A DNA stretch of 64,000 nucleotides from Enterococcus lactis (lineage in GTDB: Bacteria > Bacillota > Bacilli > Lactobacillales > Enterococcaceae), in contig NZ_BNJW01000013.1 of the NCBI RefSeq assembly GCF_015751045.1, forward strand, positions 1 through 64,000. Direction: 5' to 3'. Position numbers and translations under genes: made by a program. Every line of letters begins with the position of its first letter. Within the stretch, counting starts at the first letter, position 1. Positions 36,859 to 46,261 of this stretch are shown here, in pieces. The notes beneath the pieces were generated by a model. The model saw only the letters and a list, made by a program, of their open reading frames with translations, did no database searches and was not told the DNA's origin.

Positions 36859-38088
36859 TTATTTGCTTTTTCTTAACCATTTTGAATCATTTTTTGCAAA
36901 GCCTCTCACTTCATACTCGTTTGATTCTTCCATGTAGGCTTCGTCCAAAACCATCGTTTGTCTTCTTAACTCACTTAATTTCTGTCCTTCATTGCTTGGC
37001 ACAGACAGTGTATAAGGTGTCATCAGTTCCATCAGTTGACGCTTGATTGCTTCGATCAATGCCGTCTTCCCTTCTTTCGTTTGAGCAGAAATCAATACAT
37101 TAGGGAATAATGTGGGTGTAAACATCGCTGGATCAATCTGGTCTGCCTTATTGTAAACAGTCAGTATCGGCATTTCTTTCATATTCAATTCATCCATCAA
37201 TTTTAGTACAGTCTGCTCTTGTAAAATGCGATCTGGAGAACTGGCATCGACTACATGCAACAAAAGATCCATATTCTGACTTTCTTCTAGTGTAGAATGG
37301 AAAGCATCGATCAGTTGCGTAGGCAGATCTTGGATGAACCCGACGGTATCTGTTACTGTAATCTCAAATCCTTCAGCAAAACGCCATCTTTTAGTCAATG
37401 GATCTAACGTTGCAAACAACTGGTCTTTTGAATAAGTATCCGCTTGTGTCAATAAATTCAAGATGGTTGATTTCCCAGCATTCGTGTAGCCTATAAGACC
37501 AATCTGAAAAATCTCACTGTTTTTTCTTTTTTGACGGTTGCGCTCTCGATGGGCTTCTACTTCTTTCAATTCTTTCTTAACAGCAAAAATTTTATTCCGT
37601 ATATGTCGGCGGTCTGTTTCTAACTTTGTTTCACCTGGTCCTCTTGTTCCAATCCCACCACCAAGACGAGACAATGTTTTCCCTTGCCCCACTAAACGAG
37701 GCAGAAGATATTCTAACTGAGCAAGTTCAACTTGCAGCTTTCCTTCTTTCGAACGAGCACGCATCGCAAAAATATCTAGGATCAGCTGTACTCGATCAAT
37801 CACCGGAAGGCCAACAGCATCCGTAATCAGTTGACTCTGTCTCGGAGTCAGTTCATGATTAAAGATGATCAAATCCGCTTCATGCGCATCTGCTTGTTGA
37901 ACTAATTCTTGTAATTTCCCTTTCCCGATAATCGTTTGCCGATCTACTTGTGGTCTTTTCTGTGTAATTGTGAATACAACTTCTCCTGATGCGGTGTTCG
38001 TCAGCTGAACTAGCTCTTCCATTGACTCTGAAAAGTAACGCTGGTTTGCTTCGGTTTCTACCCCTACGATGATTACTTTTTCTTCCAT
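36859..38088 (-). CDS. hflX: Ribosome-associated GTPase HflX
   Basis: Splits stalled ribosomes under stress. The N-terminal HflX domain includes the glycine-rich GKGKLQELVQQADAHEADL and a coiled coil with LSRLGGGIGTRGPGETKLE. The GTPase has G1 GYTNAGKST, G3 DTVGFIQ and G4 YNKAD. The ATG at 38088 (EEKVIIVGVE) lies one base after the miaA stop. The frame extending to 38151 only overlaps miaA. It is 409 residues, the usual length, and is last in its operon. Confidence 0.94.
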   Translation of the reverse strand: MEEKVIIVGVETEANQRYFSESMEELVQLTNTASGEVVFTITQKRPQVDRQTIIGKGKLQELVQQADAHEADLIIFNHELTPRQSQLITDAVGLPVIDRVQLILDIFAMRARSKEGKLQVELAQLEYLLPRLVGQGKTLSRLGGGIGTRGPGETKLETDRRHIRNKIFAVKKELKEVEAHRERNRQKRKNSEIFQIGLIGYTNAGKSTILNLLTQADTYSKDQLFATLDPLTKRWRFAEGFEITVTDTVGFIQDLPTQLIDAFHSTLEESQNMDLLLHVVDASSPDRILQEQTVLKLMDELNMKEMPILTVYNKADQIDPAMFTPTLFPNVLISAQTKEGKTALIEAIKRQLMELMTPYTLSVPSNEGQKLSELRRQTMVLDEAYMEESNEYEVRGFAKNDSKWLRKSK

Positions 38089-38089
38089 T

Positions 38090-39007
38090 TTATTCCGCCT
38101 CCAGCCATTTTTTGATTGTTTGCTCAATCTGACTTTTTTGATTTGGCTCACTTATAAGATCAAACCACTGTGCATCCAAACGGTTACGAAACCACGTTAA
38201 CTGACGTTTCGCGTATCTTCTCGAATGTAGTTTGACTTGTTCTGTTGCTTCTTCCAATGTTTCTTTCCCTTCAAAATAAGGGAAAAATTCTTTATATCCA
38301 ATCCCTTGACTGGCTTGGACTTCTCCAAGCTCATATACCTTACGTGCTTCTGCTACCAAGCCTTCTGCTAGCATCAAATCGACTCTGTGATTGATTCGAT
38401 CATACAGGACATCACGCTTCGTATCTAACCCAATCATGAGGTAATCATATAATCGCTTTGGCTCTTCTTTAGGTGCCGTGATACTATGCCCGGTCGTCTC
38501 CAAAACTTCCAGAGCTCTTATCACTTTGCGTTGATTGTTCCAGTGGATTTTCTCAGCAGCTGCCGGGTCTTTTTCTTTCAACTGATTCCATAACGCTTGG
38601 GAACCAATTGTCTCGGCTAACGTTTCATACTTTTTTCTAATCTCAGGATTCGCTTCTTCTGTCGCCCCTAACTGGTAATCGTATAGAAGGGATTGGATAT
38701 ACAGACCCGTGCCACCAGCTATGATAGGTAGATGCTCTCGATTCGCAATCTCAGTAATCAATTGTCGACCTGAATGCTGAAAATCAGCGGCTGAGTAACA
38801 TTGAGTAGGTTCGATCACATCAATCAAATGATGCGGAACATCATTCATCTCTTCTTCTTTGATTTTTGCTGTACCGATATCCAGATTTTTATAGATTTGC
38901 AATGAATCACCGCTGATGATCTCTCCACCAAATAGTTGTGCGAGTTCCACACTTAGCGCTGTTTTACCGACTGCTGTCGGACCGACGATCACTAATACTT
39001 TTTCCAT
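38090..39007 (-). CDS. miaA: tRNA dimethylallyltransferase
   Basis: Adds the dimethylallyl group to A37 of tRNAs reading UNN codons. The P-loop VIVGPTAVGKTALSVELA is at the N-terminus, followed by GDSLQIYKNLDIGTAK, the DMAPP site, and the C-terminal SRRYAKRQLTWFRNR, which grips tRNA. Length 305 residues. It sits between ugpQ and hflX, spacing 3 and 1 bases, so it is clearly co-transcribed. The miaA-hflX pairing is widely conserved. Confidence 0.96.
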   Translation of the reverse strand: MEKVLVIVGPTAVGKTALSVELAQLFGGEIISGDSLQIYKNLDIGTAKIKEEEMNDVPHHLIDVIEPTQCYSAADFQHSGRQLITEIANREHLPIIAGGTGLYIQSLLYDYQLGATEEANPEIRKKYETLAETIGSQALWNQLKEKDPAAAEKIHWNNQRKVIRALEVLETTGHSITAPKEEPKRLYDYLMIGLDTKRDVLYDRINHRVDLMLAEGLVAEARKVYELGEVQASQGIGYKEFFPYFEGKETLEEATEQVKLHSRRYAKRQLTWFRNRLDAQWFDLISEPNQKSQIEQTIKKWLEAE

Positions 39008-39010
39008 ATT

Positions 39011-39748
39011 TTACCTACTTTTCGTTGTTTGTTTCCACCGAAGAGCTTTCTCCGGAAAATCAGTTATTATTCCATCTATTTTGAGTTCTTGACATTTGGC
39101 CATTTCTTCTTCATCGTTGATCGTCCATGCACGAATTGCTTTTGGAAAATCAGCTGCTTGGCCTGGATGTTCGAACAACCAAGTATTTTTTGGATGTACT
39201 CCTTCTATATAAGGGGTTTCTGCTGCTAGTTGGATCTTTTTATCAGAAGTACTCATCAATAAGTCCAACTGTATCTCTGGTTCCAATAACGCGATTTTTT
39301 CCAAAGAAGCCAAATGAAAGCTGCAATATGCATGTTGAAAAGGCCACTCTCTGCTTTTTAATGTTTCGGCTAATTTTTCTTCGATACCGGGATATTCATA
39401 CTGATCAGTTTTAATTTCAATCATTAGCATCCCTCGGTAATTTTTTTGGAGAAGCAGTCCTAAAACTTCTTTCAATTCAGGGACTTTAGCTGCTGGAAAT
39501 TCTTTGCTGAATTTGCCTCCTGCATTCAATTTTTTGAGTTCTTCCAATGTTTTTTCTCGAATCAGCCCTTTACCGTTAGTCGTCCGATCCACTTCTTCGT
39601 CATGCATAACGATCAAATAACCATCTTTGCTTAGATGAACATCTAGTTCGATACCATCTGCACCTACTCGTACAGCTTCTGCAAATGCAGGAAGGGTATT
39701 TTCTGGGTGGGTACCGCTGCTTCCGCGATGAGCATAGATTTGTAACAT
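39011..39748 (-). CDS. Glycerophosphodiester phosphodiesterase
   Basis: Cleaves glycerophosphodiesters to glycerol-3-phosphate and an alcohol. The GDPD signature AHRGSSGTHPENTLPAF at residue 6 has the catalytic His and Arg. IELDVHLSKDGYLIVMHDE holds the metal ligands and second His. The 245-residue protein lacks a signal peptide and is cytoplasmic, similar to UgpQ. First gene of the unit with miaA and hflX. Confidence 0.9.
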   Translation of the reverse strand: MLQIYAHRGSSGTHPENTLPAFAEAVRVGADGIELDVHLSKDGYLIVMHDEEVDRTTNGKGLIREKTLEELKKLNAGGKFSKEFPAAKVPELKEVLGLLLQKNYRGMLMIEIKTDQYEYPGIEEKLAETLKSREWPFQHAYCSFHLASLEKIALLEPEIQLDLLMSTSDKKIQLAAETPYIEGVHPKNTWLFEHPGQAADFPKAIRAWTINDEEEMAKCQELKIDGIITDFPEKALRWKQTTKSR

Positions 39749-39785
39749 CTTTCTTCACTCCGTTCAGTTCTATTGTATCATTAAG

Positions 39786-39830
39786 AAAAAAAGAAAGCAT
39801 TGCCACGCTCTCATGTGCAACGGCAATACT
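39786..39830 (-). terminator. Probable terminator after the 175-residue protein gene
   Basis: ATTGCC and GGCAAT form the base of a hairpin with a partially paired interior. A run of T follows on the minus strand at 39786-39794. Confidence 0.5.
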
Positions 39831-39838
39831 TCAAAATA

Positions 39839-40366
39839 TCAGCTCCAAACATCATCTTTCGAGAAGAAACCAATCGGCTGGCGCGTCATAGTCTTCAACT
39901 GTGCTTTTTTTTCATTGATCATTTCAGTCAAACTATCCGTAAAATTCTCTAAAATCACGCGTCCGCCTTTATAAGCATATCCACCAATCTTCATTGTTTC
40001 ATCTGGAGATAAAATCACTTTTCGATGGGAGATGTTCTTAAACAGCTCATCTAAAATATAATTTGGCAGATAAAAACTATTCTGCGCTGAAAATGATTGG
40101 AGATACGCAAAATCGTCAATCGTGATATAACAATCATCGAATGCATCAAAGCTGACATATTCTTCCATCAGCGTCGTCCGTTTTTGCAAGATCTCGTTGA
40201 TCTTTTTATTTAATTGGTTCAGCGTCTCGATTTCTTTGACTTTCAATTCCAATTCACGTCTACGCTGTTCTTTATTTTCTAAGTGACGCATTTGCAGTAT
40301 CATGCCGATATAGACAACTACAGCACCCGTCAACACGCCGATAAGACCGGTAATACCAACTATCAA
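39839..40366 (-). CDS. Membrane-anchored coiled-coil hypothetical protein
   Basis: The 175-residue protein has one N-terminal transmembrane helix (GITGLIGVLTGAVVVYIGMIL), then a charged coiled coil (residues about 27-70) and a C-terminal mixed domain without motifs I recognise. TTG at 40366 is the start, preceded by GGAGG at 9 bases. It is a single gene between the ugpQ unit and clpP. Function unknown. The topology places the bulk in the cytoplasm. Confidence 0.75.
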   Translation of the reverse strand: MIVGITGLIGVLTGAVVVYIGMILQMRHLENKEQRRRELELKVKEIETLNQLNKKINEILQKRTTLMEEYVSFDAFDDCYITIDDFAYLQSFSAQNSFYLPNYILDELFKNISHRKVILSPDETMKIGGYAYKGGRVILENFTDSLTEMINEKKAQLKTMTRQPIGFFSKDDVWS

Positions 40367-40447
40367 TCTGTTGTTCCTCCTTGTTTTGCTTCTCTGCTTA
40401 TCATACCATAAAGCAGGTTTATGCGACTAATTTGCCTAAGTTTTTTA

Positions 40448-40477
40448 TTTGACCTTTTTTGACCAAAAATGTATACT
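40448..40477 (+). promoter_or_regulatory. clpP promoter with CtsR operator
   Basis: TTTGACCTTTTTTGACC (40448-40464) is, on the other strand, GGTCAAAAAAGGTCAAA, an exact fit to the CtsR tandem heptad RGTCAAANANRGTCAAA. It covers the -35 TTGACC (40449-40454), and the -10 TATACT (40472-40477) follows at 17 bases. CtsR would block RNA polymerase until heat inactivates it. Confidence 0.92.
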
Positions 40478-40545
40478 ACTTTTTAGGTATTAGAAACTAA
40501 ATTATGGTACACTATTTCTAAACGAAACCAAGGAGGAACTCTATT

Positions 40546-41139
40546 ATGAATTTAATTCCTACAGTCATTGAACAATCATCACGAGGCGAAAGAGCTTACG
40601 ATATCTACTCACGTTTATTGAAAGACCGTATCATCATGTTAAGCGGCCAAGTAACTGATGATCTTGCTAATTCGATCATCGCCCAATTGCTTTTCTTAGA
40701 TGCTCAAGATTCTGAAAAAGATATCTATCTTTATATCAATTCTCCTGGTGGTTCAGTTACAGCAGGTATGGCTATCTACGACACAATGAACTTTGTCAAA
40801 GCAGATGTCCAAACAATCGTTATGGGTATGGCTGCTTCAATGGGAAGCTTCTTGCTGACAGCTGGTACAAAAGGGAAACGATTTGCTTTACCAAATGCTG
40901 AGATCATGATCCATCAACCTCTTGGCGGCGCTCAAGGTCAAGCAACTGAAATCGAAATTGCGGCACGTCATATTTTACAAACACGCGAACGCTTAAACAA
41001 AATTTTAGCTGAACGCACTGGCCAACCGCTTGAAGTGATTGAAAAAGATACAGACCGTGACAACTATATGACAGCTGAACAAGCAAAAGCATATGGATTG
41101 ATTGATGAAGTCATGGAAAACAGTTCTTCATTAAATTAA
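40546..41139 (+). CDS. clpP: ATP-dependent Clp protease proteolytic subunit
   Basis: A tetradecameric serine protease working with ClpC, ClpX or ClpE. Catalytic Ser98 (GMAASMGS), His123 (MIHQPLGG) and Asp172 (DTDRDNY) are all in place. It is 197 residues, the normal length. An AAGGAGG site precedes the ATG. The CtsR operator upstream makes it a class III heat-shock gene. A strong terminator follows. Confidence 0.98.
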   Translation: MNLIPTVIEQSSRGERAYDIYSRLLKDRIIMLSGQVTDDLANSIIAQLLFLDAQDSEKDIYLYINSPGGSVTAGMAIYDTMNFVKADVQTIVMGMAASMGSFLLTAGTKGKRFALPNAEIMIHQPLGGAQGQATEIEIAARHILQTRERLNKILAERTGQPLEVIEKDTDRDNYMTAEQAKAYGLIDEVMENSSSLN

Positions 41140-41187
41140 TCTGTTTCAAAGGAAGCTTTTTAAGCTCTCTTATCTAAACCAAAAAAA

Positions 41188-41220
41188 GGATGGCCAGCTC
41201 AAACTGACCATCCTTTTTTT
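41188..41220. terminator. Bidirectional terminator after clpP
   Basis: GGATGGCCAG and CTGACCATCC pair around CTCAAA, with A and T runs on both sides. It serves clpP and the convergent gene. Confidence 0.9.
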
Positions 41221-41240
41221 ATTTTTATGGATGCTACTGC

Positions 41241-41726
41241 CTATCTTTGCTCCTTGAATTTTCCTTGCGCATGCATCCGACCTATTTCGACATAATGCTG
41301 GATGTTTTCTTTGTTTTTTTGGATTTCTTCTTTTGTCAAAGGCCGGATCACTTTAGCTGGACGACCAAAAGCCAAGACATTAGGAGGAATAACTTTTCCT
41401 TCTGTTACTAATGATCCAGCACCAATCAAACTATTCTCACCAATAACCGCATGATTCAATATCGTGGTTCCCATCCCGATCAGCGCCCCTTTTTCGATTG
41501 TACAGCCGTGTAGCATGCACTGATGTCCTACCGTCACATTCTCCGCAATATCTACAGGTGCATCATGATCGACATGGACGATTGTACCATCTTGGATATT
41601 CGTTCTTTGTCCTACTTTTATCCAATTACTGTCCCCGCGTAAAACTGCTTGATACCAGATCGTCACATCTTCTGACAATGTCACGTCGCCAATCACTGTA
41701 GCATTTGATGCTATAAACCGTTCCAT
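41241..41726 (-). CDS. Gamma-carbonic-anhydrase-like hexapeptide protein
   Basis: A left-handed beta-helix protein of 161 residues (YrdA/PaaY group). Hexapeptide repeats run from residue 10 to 120, and metal-binding His appear in VHVDHDAPV, VGHQCMLHGC. Proteins of this family bind zinc or iron as trimers. Some hydrate CO2 and others act on thioesters, so the substrate here is open. Single gene, convergent with clpP. Confidence 0.85.
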   Translation of the reverse strand: MERFIASNATVIGDVTLSEDVTIWYQAVLRGDSNWIKVGQRTNIQDGTIVHVDHDAPVDIAENVTVGHQCMLHGCTIEKGALIGMGTTILNHAVIGENSLIGAGSLVTEGKVIPPNVLAFGRPAKVIRPLTKEEIQKNKENIQHYVEIGRMHAQGKFKEQR

Positions 41727-41806
41727 CTCTATTTTCTCCTTTCGTTTTTTTGTAGAAACTAATCCTATTGAATAAATGTATCATAGCATATATTTATTTT
41801 ATAAGA

Positions 41807-41880
41807 AAAAACAGGTAAAACCTGCTCAGTCCAGATGCCTATTTGCGCTATCTGGTAAACTGACGTTTTACCTGTTTATT
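41807..41880 (-). terminator. Structured terminator of the 65-residue protein gene
   Basis: AACAGGTAAAAC and GTTTTACCTGTT form the outer stem, and CCAGAT/ATCTGG forms an inner one. T residues follow on the minus strand. It overlaps the stop codon of the gene. Confidence 0.65.
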
Positions 41881-42073
41881 GTACCTCTATCTTTTCTTCT
41901 ATTACTTTCTTCAAAACTAATTCGTACACTTCGATTTGTGCTGCCAAGCGTTCGATTTGAAACTCATTTTCAAAAAAATCAGCTGAATCAAATGGTTTTG
42001 TCTGACAGACGTGCGTTAAACGATCAATTTCTCTTTTGGCTTCAGTGATTTTTTCATTTAAAAACTGTTCCAT
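41876..42073 (-). CDS. Small coiled-coil hypothetical protein
   Basis: A 65-residue soluble helical protein (MEQFLNEKITEAKREIDRL...) with heptad-like spacing and no known motif. A GAGGG site is near the ATG. A dedicated terminator follows it, and it lies downstream of the ABC exporter pair with about 95 bases between, so it may be transcribed separately. Function unknown. Confidence 0.6.
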   Translation of the reverse strand: MEQFLNEKITEAKREIDRLTHVCQTKPFDSADFFENEFQIERLAAQIEVYELVLKKVIEEKIEVQ

Positions 42074-42167
42074 CTCCGTGCCCTCACTTTTTTTGATAAC
42101 CTTACTTTACCATTATCAAGAAAGGAGAACAAAAAATAAGTTTCAAACTGTTTTATCCTTCTATGAT

Positions 42168-43928
42168 TTATCCTGCTTCCTCAGCAAATTGGCTGTTATA
42201 CAGTTTTTCATAAAATCCGCCTTGTGCCAATAAACTCTCATGTGTTCCTTTTTCAATGATCTGACCTTGGTCCATCACTAGAATCAGATCTGCATCGCGT
42301 ATCGTCGATAAACGGTGAGCAATGACAAAACTTGTCCGCCCCTCCATCACGCGATCCATCGCTTTTTGAATCAATGCTTCTAAACGAGTGTCTACTGAAC
42401 TTGTCGCTTCATCCAAAATCAAAATTTTAGGATCTGAAACCACTGCTCGGGCAATCGTCAGCAACTGTTTTTGTCCTAAAGACACATTGTCTCCCTCAGC
42501 ATTGATGGCCATCTCATATCCATCTGGCATTGTCCGGATAAAATGGTCTACGTTTGCTGTTTTTGCAGCATCTACTACTTCATAATCTGTCGCATCAAGC
42601 TTTCCAAAACGGATATTATCGGCAATCGTTCCTTGATAGAGCCATGCATCTTGTAAGACCATACCAAACAAGGAACGGACATCACTGCGGCTCATTGATT
42701 TGGTATCAATCCCGTCGATCCTGATAGCTCCTTTGTCTACGTCGTAAAAACGCATCAATAGATTGATCAAGGTCGTCTTGCCGGCACCAGTCGGACCGAC
42801 GACAGCCACGGTTTGACCTGCTTTCACTTCAAAGTTCAAATCTTGGATCAATGGTTTCTTCGGATCATACGCAAAATCGACATGATCGAATGTCACATCT
42901 CCTAAAATCGTTTCTGGCAGTAAAACATCTACTTTGTTTTCTTTTTCTTCTGGCTCATCTAAAATCTCGAATACACGTTTTGTTGCCGCTGATGCACTTT
43001 GCAAAACAGAAGACAATTGTGTCACGTTCCCCATCGGCTGGCTGATTTGCCAAATATATTGGATGAACGCCTGAAGTTGACCAACAACGATTGCTCCAGT
43101 AATAACATAGAAACTTCCTAGAACAGCCATACCAATATAAGTAGCATAGGCAGTTAGTTGGACTAATGGCATCATCAACCCAGAAATGAACGCTGCGCGG
43201 AACCCAAAGTATTTCAAGCTGTGATTTACTTTTTTGAATCCTTCCAATGTTTCTTTTTCGCGTCCGTATACTTTCAATACACTGAAACCTGTCATATTTT
43301 CTTGAACGTAGCCGTTTAGCTCACCAAGCGAATTCTGCATGCTTTGAAAATATTTCTGCGAAGCATTGATCACTCGTTTGGAGATCCAGATCGATGTTGG
43401 AATCATGATCATAGAGATCAGCGCCATCATCGGCTGGATATAAAACATCATTGCTGCAGCCAACGTAATTCCCAATATCGCATTTACGATACCAATAAAA
43501 GCTTGTTGTAAAGCACCGCTGACTGCATCTACATCATTCGTCACACGAGACAAAATATTTCCTTGCTGGTTTTTATCGAAATAAGAAACCGGAAGACGAT
43601 TGATTTTTTCTTCTATATCTCTTCGCAAATCATGCATGGCACTTTGAACGACATTTGTCATCAAAACACCAGAAAGCAATTGCGAAATACAATACCCTAT
43701 TCCGACAACTGTGATCCAAATAAGACATTTGAATATATAAGAAAAATTGATTGATTCGCCATTGGCAATATTACGGCTGATTTCTGTAGTGGGAAGTCCT
43801 GTAACATATGGCAAAGCCACGTTGAAAGCCACTGTCAGAACTGTAAATAGGATCACTAGAAGAAAAGTCCCACGATACGTTCTGATATATCGAGCTAAAC
43901 GTTTTAAGGAAGAAAAGGTTTTTTTCAT
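42168..43928 (-). CDS. ABC exporter half-transporter (canonical Walker B, degenerate signature)
   Basis: The 586-residue protein has six membrane helices (residues about 15-330) and an ATPase with Walker A GPTGAGKTT, signature VSLGQKQ (LSGGQ changed) and Walker B ILILDEATSSVD with the catalytic Glu kept. With the upstream partner it forms a heterodimeric multidrug exporter of the EfrAB/LmrCD/TM287-288 type. Its start overlaps the partner's stop by 4 bases. Substrate not deducible. Confidence 0.9.
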   Translation of the reverse strand: MKKTFSSLKRLARYIRTYRGTFLLVILFTVLTVAFNVALPYVTGLPTTEISRNIANGESINFSYIFKCLIWITVVGIGYCISQLLSGVLMTNVVQSAMHDLRRDIEEKINRLPVSYFDKNQQGNILSRVTNDVDAVSGALQQAFIGIVNAILGITLAAAMMFYIQPMMALISMIMIPTSIWISKRVINASQKYFQSMQNSLGELNGYVQENMTGFSVLKVYGREKETLEGFKKVNHSLKYFGFRAAFISGLMMPLVQLTAYATYIGMAVLGSFYVITGAIVVGQLQAFIQYIWQISQPMGNVTQLSSVLQSASAATKRVFEILDEPEEKENKVDVLLPETILGDVTFDHVDFAYDPKKPLIQDLNFEVKAGQTVAVVGPTGAGKTTLINLLMRFYDVDKGAIRIDGIDTKSMSRSDVRSLFGMVLQDAWLYQGTIADNIRFGKLDATDYEVVDAAKTANVDHFIRTMPDGYEMAINAEGDNVSLGQKQLLTIARAVVSDPKILILDEATSSVDTRLEALIQKAMDRVMEGRTSFVIAHRLSTIRDADLILVMDQGQIIEKGTHESLLAQGGFYEKLYNSQFAEEAG

Positions 43929-45655
43929 GCTAGTTCCTCCTTTGATAATTGAGAAGCGGCAATATCATAATAAATCGGGCATTTTTCCAACAACTCCCGA
44001 TGTGTCCCCATACCGACGACTTCTCCTTCATTTAATACGATGATCTTATCTGCATGCATGATCGTTCCCACACGTTGTGCTACGATCAATACAGTAGATT
44101 CTGTTGTTTCTTTTTTCAGACGAGCACGTAACTTCGCATCCGTTTGATAATCTAATGCAGAAAAGCTGTCATCAAAAATATAGATTTCCGGACGGCGTAT
44201 GATGGCTCTGGCTATTGCCAATCGTTGTTTTTGTCCGCCTGAAAAATTGGAACCACCTTCTGATAAATGTTCGTCAAATCCATCTGGTTTTCGAGAAATG
44301 AATTCTGAAGCTTGAGCAATCTCAGCTGCACGTTCCATTTCTTCTTGTGTGGCATCTTCTTTCCCGTATCGCAAATTATCGGCAATCGTTCCAGTAAATA
44401 GCAGCGCTTTTTGCGGAATAAACCCAATCTTGTCTCGCAACTTGCTTAACCGATAATCTCTCACGTCTACTCCGTCGACCAAGATCTTTCCTTCACTCAC
44501 ATCATAAAAGCGAGGAATCAATTGAATCAACGTAGATTTTCCGCTACCGGTACTTCCAATAAAAGCAACGGTTTCTCCTGGAGAGGCTGTAAAACTGACA
44601 TTTCGAATCACTGGCTCTTGCGAATGGCCTGGATAAGCAAATGTTACATTTTGAAATTCGATATACCCTTTAGTCTTCGTATCCGATATACCATTTGGAT
44701 CTTCTACAATCGAAGGTTTGGCATCTAGTGCCTCTTGGATACGTCCAGCTGAAACGGCTGCTCTTGGATACATCATGAACACACTGGCAAATAACATGAA
44801 TGAGAATAAGGCATGGAATATATACTCGATAAATGCAATCAAATCTCCTACCCGAAGTTCGCCAGCATCGATTTGCACTGCCCCGCTCCAAATGATCAAT
44901 ACCATCACGATATTAAATAAGAAATAAAAACCTGGTTGTGCAACAGCCATCAAACGGAACAAGCTTTTCGAACTAGCAGCATAATTCTCATTGACTACAG
45001 CAAAGCGTTTTTCTTCAAACTTTTCATTGACGAATGCACGAATCACACGCAATCCTGAAAGGTTTTCCCGCAAGATACTATTGATTTTATCTAAGTTTTT
45101 TTGTTGTTTTTTAGATAACGGCTCAGACACCTTAGCAATCGCTACGACCGCCAATAATAGCAAAGGCAATGCGCCTACTACATACAAGCTGAGTGTCACA
45201 CTTGTACGCATGACCATGTACAAACTGACAACGAACATCATCGGCGCCATGAAACCGATACGTAAAATATTTTGCAGGAACAACATGATCTGATAAGCAT
45301 CATTTGTTGTACGAGTGATCAAGGAAGATACGCCTAAATTTTCGTACTCCTGATGCGAATAGCTTTGGATCTTTTCGAACAAGTCATCTCGAATATCTGC
45401 TACGATATTGGTCGTGATCCTCGAACCAAAATAACCTAACAAGATATTCAAAATAATACCGATTACGGTAATAACGATCATAAATATCCCTTGCTGTTTC
45501 ACATAATCAAAATCATCATTGCGGATTCCTACATCAATCATACGCGCTAAAATCGTAGGAAGTCCTAATTCAATCAAAATAAAACCGAATACGCATATAA
45601 AATTGAAAAACAAGAATTTCTTATAACGCATGGTATAATGCCACATTAGTTTCAC
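43925..45655 (-). CDS. ABC exporter half-transporter (degenerate Walker B)
   Basis: The 576-residue protein has six membrane helices and an ATPase with Walker A GSTGSGKST, canonical signature FSGGQKQR, but Walker B IYIFDDSFSALD, where Asp replaces the catalytic Glu. The changes in the two partners are complementary. One composite ATP site is degenerate (this Walker B plus the partner's VSLGQ) and the other is fully canonical, the known pattern of asymmetric exporters. First gene of the pair. Confidence 0.9.
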   Translation of the reverse strand: MKLMWHYTMRYKKFLFFNFICVFGFILIELGLPTILARMIDVGIRNDDFDYVKQQGIFMIVITVIGIILNILLGYFGSRITTNIVADIRDDLFEKIQSYSHQEYENLGVSSLITRTTNDAYQIMLFLQNILRIGFMAPMMFVVSLYMVMRTSVTLSLYVVGALPLLLLAVVAIAKVSEPLSKKQQKNLDKINSILRENLSGLRVIRAFVNEKFEEKRFAVVNENYAASSKSLFRLMAVAQPGFYFLFNIVMVLIIWSGAVQIDAGELRVGDLIAFIEYIFHALFSFMLFASVFMMYPRAAVSAGRIQEALDAKPSIVEDPNGISDTKTKGYIEFQNVTFAYPGHSQEPVIRNVSFTASPGETVAFIGSTGSGKSTLIQLIPRFYDVSEGKILVDGVDVRDYRLSKLRDKIGFIPQKALLFTGTIADNLRYGKEDATQEEMERAAEIAQASEFISRKPDGFDEHLSEGGSNFSGGQKQRLAIARAIIRRPEIYIFDDSFSALDYQTDAKLRARLKKETTESTVLIVAQRVGTIMHADKIIVLNEGEVVGMGTHRELLEKCPIYYDIAASQLSKEELA

Positions 45656-45795
45656 TTTCTCATCTCCTTTTAATCTTTTGTTACATTTTCATTACTAAAA
45701 ATGATAGCACAACGAACCTATTAATAGAACACTTCTCTCATAAAAAAGTCATTATGATTATAGTAAAATGATAAACGTTGATTTTTTCTTTCAAT

Positions 45796-46009
45796 CTAGT
45801 TGATTTCTATACTTATTTGCTGTTTTATGCTAGAATAACAATTAATTGTTGTATATTTTTTATACAGAAGGTACGGTTGAAAAAATATCCGAACAGATGA
45901 GCAAAAACGAGGCTTGTCTCTTTGACTCGAATCCAGTATTCTAGTCAAAGCATATGAAAAACTAGGTGGCTTGTCCCCTCGTTTTGTGTTGTCTAAAAAA
46001 ATCAACTAG
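45796..46009 (+). promoter_or_regulatory. Long structured leader before rpoY-rnjA
   Basis: This gap of about 390 bases holds nested inverted repeats. CTAGTTGATTT (45796-45806) matches AAATCAACTAG (45999-46009). Inside it are a 14-bp palindrome AACAATTAATTGTT (45837-45850) and AAAACGAGG/CCTCGTTTT (45904-45912 and 45977-45985), which encloses CTTTGACT/AGTCAAAG. No riboswitch class I know fits. It may be an attenuator or an RNase-J-processed leader. Confidence 0.5.
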
Positions 46010-46047
46010 CTAAATCACTGCTTTACGCAGATAAAGGAGACAAAACA

Positions 46048-46260
46048 ATGATCTATAAAGTTTATTATCAAGAAACAAAAGTACGTAACCCTAAACGGGA
46101 AGAAACAAAATCTCTTTACATTGAGGCAAAAAGCGATGTAGACGCTCGCCAACGTGTGGAAGAAAATACCCCATACAATATTGAATTCGTTCAACTTCTA
46201 GAAGGAAGTCATCTAGAATACGAAAAAGAAAATGCTGATTTCTCATTAGTGGAGTTTTAA
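46048..46260 (+). CDS. rpoY: RNA polymerase epsilon subunit
   Basis: A 70-residue accessory subunit of Firmicute RNA polymerase, formerly Ykz[21 protein letters not shown] and the C-terminal DFSLVEF match the family. The structure resembles the phage inhibitor Gp2 and binds near the jaw of the polymerase. It is one base upstream of rnjA, the usual arrangement. AAAGGAG precedes it. Confidence 0.94.
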   Translation: MIYKVYYQETKVRNPKREETKSLYIEAKSDVDARQRVEENTPYNIEFVQLLEGSHLEYEKENADFSLVEF

Positions 46261-46261
46261 T

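Noticed and set aside
45904-45985. tRNA-like look of CTCGAATCC in the rpoY leader
   Set aside because: No acceptor or anticodon stem can be drawn. The stems that form are the nested inverted repeats described.
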